Assembly: GCF_030936135.1 (NCBI RefSeq)
Contig: NC_082620.1
Span: 806,001 to 870,000 of the forward strand
Source of the DNA: Gavia stellata
Taxonomy: Eukaryota; Chordata; Aves; Gaviiformes; Gaviidae
Reading direction: 5' to 3'
DNA: 64,000 nucleotides
Made by a program: the position numbers and the translations under genes
Shown: piece by piece, positions 61,201-64,000 of the stretch
How positions within the stretch are numbered: the stretch's first letter is position 1
Layout of the letters: every line of letters starts with the position of its first letter
The notes under the pieces: model-generated
What the model was told of the DNA's origin: nothing
Database searches by the model: none
What the model saw: the letters and a program-made list of their open reading frames with translations, nothing else

Positions 61201-63743
61201 AGGTATACAAAGTCTGTAAACACGTTAGTATATACAAAGCTGTTCCTTTCCTTCAGTGACCAGAAGACAAGACAATACTCTGGGAACAAACACAGGAGAG
61301 ATTTGTCTGAGGACGTTACGAGCTTCAACATCACTAACAATCGTTTTCCAGACTAGAGGGTGCTTTTAGCTCCTTTCTCCTCCCTGCCTCCTCCCCTCTC
61401 GCCTTGAAAAACTCAGCCGGCTCTTCGGGGAGCTCGTTCCAAGGCTGAGGGGCAAAGCAGCGGGTTGGGGGCAACATCTGGGCTGGGGAGAACGAAGCAG
61501 CTGTGGTTTTTCGAGACTCGCTTCCGTTCCGACACCGTCCAAAAGTTGTGGCCATGATGTGATACCGCAAGCCACGTGCTCCCACACGTCTCTGGGCTTG
61601 GTTGCTTTCTCTGCAAGGTTTTTCTTCTCTCGGTCTCTGCACAAAGGCGCTGTCCACTTCCCTGGTAGTGGTGGTTTTGAGGAAGGAAAGCGACCTTTGG
61701 TTTGCCTTTGTTTCGTAAGCCAGGCTTCACCCTCCCTCTACGGAAGGCCTTGAACCTCTCGTCTCTTCCCCCCAACACCGTCCACCCCAGGCATTGGCAC
61801 AGGGGTGTGCGTCTGAGAAGGAATGGGGCAGAACAGGAGTGTGAGGGAAGCAAAAGGAAATGCAGTGAATGCGATGAAATGCAAAAGAGCATCTTCACAG
61901 ACATGGGGGATGTATGATGTCGTAGAAGGAGTTGAGTGCCTTTGCCATGGTGCCTTTTTGGAAAGGAGGGATGGAGGGAAGCTGGAGCAGTCTTTTTGGC
62001 AAGGGCTTGAAAGACGTACCTACTTTCAGAAATCCAGGGGCCTTTTCCCTGGGTACAAATACAAACTCGGTGCCTTACAGCTATGACCTCGATCCAGACA
62101 TTTGATTGAGTTTCACAGAGATGTTAGACCCTTCTGCCTAAGGCAGGTTGTTTTTTCCCCACCATACAGGTGTGCAATCTCTCCACGCAGCTGGAGTTGG
62201 AGTCCCAAAAATCTCTGCAGCTTGAGGTTATAAATCAGGAGCTGCGAGGGCAGGTGGCTCTCCTGCCACATCACTTGGTGACTCCCGGGGTGGGTGACAC
62301 CCCCACAGCACTTTATGGAAGACAGTGTGAGCAGCGAGCGCAAGAAGAAATGAGAGAGAGGCCGTATCTCAGTCTACTCTTGCAGGTCAGTTTATGTACC
62401 ATTGGTCTCTGTAGCCCGCGTTGCCTTCGTTTGTGGTTGTGGTCGTGGCTTTCAGGGTTTTCTCTTGGCCATCTGGCTCCCTTTCTTACTGCTATGGGTT
62501 TGGCTTTCCTGGAAGGAAGCAGGGGAGCTGCAAAAGGCTGCGTCAAAGTGCTTCTCTGGGTGTCATGGGACCTGTGTGCATAAAAATACGCAGCCTTATC
62601 ATCCTCCTCCTCCTCCGTATAGCGTTGTAGGCTGTTTAATCCTAGCTTCCGCATAAAAATGGTGGGAAGAGCAGGTTGTTTGAGAGGGGTGGGCATTGTC
62701 TTTTTCTTCCTGGCTCTTGAAGTTGCATCATCTGCTTTAGACACAGGCAGCCGCTCAAGCCAGAACAGAAGACATCAACACCACTGACAACTCCTGGAGA
62801 AAACACCTGGAGCAGAGAATTAGAGCTCTGGAATTGGACATGGAGAGATCACGGAGCATGCAGGAAGAGACCGCACTGCAACTGGCACATGTACAGGCCG
62901 AAATAAAAAGCTCCAAAAAGTGTTCTTTCGTGGACCTGGAAAACAGAAGAGGCCTCACAGAGAACTTAAAAAAGTAAGTCCAAGCGTTTTCTTTTTTTCC
63001 CCACGTAATACAGTATGACACTTTTCAGCATGGCTTTTCCATCCCACATCCCTTTCTTGGATCTGCTCAGCATCATGTGTGCACCTTCAAGACTGAGTGT
63101 GTACTTCTCGCAAGAGTACGCCTTGGGCTCTCCCATTACGGAGACCCGTTTTCCTTTCTCTTTACTGACGCTGAAGTAACAAAACTATCAGGCTGCCTGG
63201 AGGATGTTTTAGTTAGTTTTCTTTTAACCGTTTTCTGTAGCCATCTCCTCTTCCTGCACGTATGGTGGAATGGAGGAGTTTTTTTTCTGCTGCTGTTCTC
63301 CTCCAGTTTAGAACAGACACACAGAGAAAAGAAGAGGATCCCGTTAGGCAAAAATACCCTATTCCGCTGCCGTTATGATGGTGCATCTTCAGCCTGAGTT
63401 TACACTGGGAGGAGGGAAAGAGCCCGCAGTCCTTACTACCTTCTAGGAAAGGTCCTACAGAGACAAAACACAGATTGCTTGGAAGCCTGAGAAGCAGGAC
63501 ATTAGGGTGGCTCGGAAGTCGATGTGCATAAGTCCAACAGTGAACTGTCACCCTTGGGGAACAACTTTGTGCCAATATGAGCAACAGTCGTTCCTGCAGG
63601 CTCCTGCCTTTTTCACAGGGCTGATGAGGTGCTACCAGAAGCCAGTGCCAAGAGCCTTCAGGAGCAGCGGTGCGGACTCGTCAGCCGCATGGCAAGGAGC
63701 CTGAGCCAGAGCAGGGCACGGAGCCGAAAGCCATCGGGCTCAG
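58258..63743 (+). CDS. ANKRD26/CCDC144-like coiled-coil protein, unit D, partial at window edge
   Basis: Exons in the window: 58258-58451, 58640-58794, 59234-59322, 59557-60036, 61050-61202, 62170-62385, 62741-62973, 63619-63743. This is the A-type gene with exons 2 and 3. The last exon should start near 64240, outside the window. Over the shared ~6 kb, D sits at a constant offset of 29,794 bases from A (29,791 later) and differs by only scattered single bases, such as GGG to AGG in exon 3 (Gly to Arg) and [10 protein letters not shown] for [10 protein letters not shown] in exon 8. All frames are open. Confidence 0.78.
60185..60994 (+). mobile_element. CR1 LINE fragment in intron 4, unit D
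   Basis: Same insertion as in A, but without A's extra stop: [18 protein letters not shown] and [10 protein letters not shown] are both in one frame. Confidence 0.9.
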
Positions 63744-64000
63744 GTAAGCAGCTCCAGACTGGATTCTTCAATGGTCAGGTGGGCTCGGGATTACGGTTGG
63801 GTTTTGCCTGGGATCCTGAAATAGTGGAAGTCTTTCCTCTGTAATTCCTGGACGGGTGGAACTAGGAGAAAGAAGTTACCTTGTGCTCCATAGAAGCCCT
63901 CTTTTGAGCTTCCACGGAAAACGGGGCACTTGGAGGCAAAGAGGTCTCGGGGGTCTGAAGTGTAAGCAGATGCCATTGGTGGGTTTAGCGTGGGTTTGTT

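Larger units (their letters stand above)
27270..64000 (+). repeat. Head-to-tail array of four ANKRD26-like gene units (A-D)
   Basis: Unit boundaries taken at the shared GC-box/CRE promoter block give A from about 28108, B from about 39017, C from about 48018 and D from about 57911 to the window edge. Unit lengths are therefore about 10.9, 9.0 and 9.9 kb. All units run the same way, opposite to PPIH. Length differences come from a 667-base solo LTR after A, a larger minisatellite and a CR1 insertion in C, and loss of the exon 2-3 region in B and C. The left border lies in a more diverged satellite block (27290-27800), and the junction at about 28077-28108 differs from the other three units. 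Confidence 0.93.

Overview
The window is vertebrate nuclear DNA, almost certainly from a bird. The evidence is two compact, intron-containing genes on the minus strand whose order matches the vertebrate PPIH-YBX1 pair, and CR1 non-LTR retrotransposon fragments with the avian-type 3' end (ATTCTGTG octamers after a 'gatcttaaggncttttccaac' motif). I cannot fix the order or species from sequence alone.

Layout. 1-1.3 kb: intergenic, with a possible poly(A) signal of a convergent plus-strand gene. 1.3-11.6 kb: YBX1 (minus), complete, 321 codons in seven coding exons plus a 3' UTR exon, with a CpG-island promoter carrying four ATTGG (inverted CCAAT) boxes. 12.35-12.98 kb: C-rich minisatellite. 13-16 kb: nothing recognised. 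16.05-26.25 kb: PPIH (minus), complete, 177 codons in nine coding exons plus a probable 3' UTR exon, with a small ETS-motif repeat at its promoter. 26.86-27.15 kb: a plus-strand exon-like relic resembling the HU-fold domain of CCDC81-like proteins.

27.3-64 kb (right edge): a head-to-tail array of four 9.0-10.9 kb units on the plus strand, called A, B, C and D here. Each unit has the same order: ~31-bp satellite; short GC-box/CRE-like promoter; GGTGCT-type repeat; a spliced gene for a coiled-coil protein of the ANKRD26/CCDC144/POTE family; a GC-rich block; a ~37-bp minisatellite whose every repeat carries a ZNF143-type site; an ATG-GCGGC CpG block; and a CR1 3' fragment. Every splice junction I placed keeps one open frame: 594 residues in A (nine exons) and 481 in B and C (six exons). 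D has the A structure and runs off the window before its last exon. No ankyrin repeats are present, although the N-terminus looks like the cap that precedes them in ANKRD26. A and D are nearly identical, as are B and C.

The main novelty candidate is this array: a lineage-specific amplification of ANKRD26-like coiled-coil genes between PPIH and its outer neighbour. Its repeats co-amplify an apparent ZNF143-site array, and individual units are marked by private events: a solo LTR in the A-B spacer, a CR1 insertion and minisatellite expansion in C, and exon fusion in B and C.
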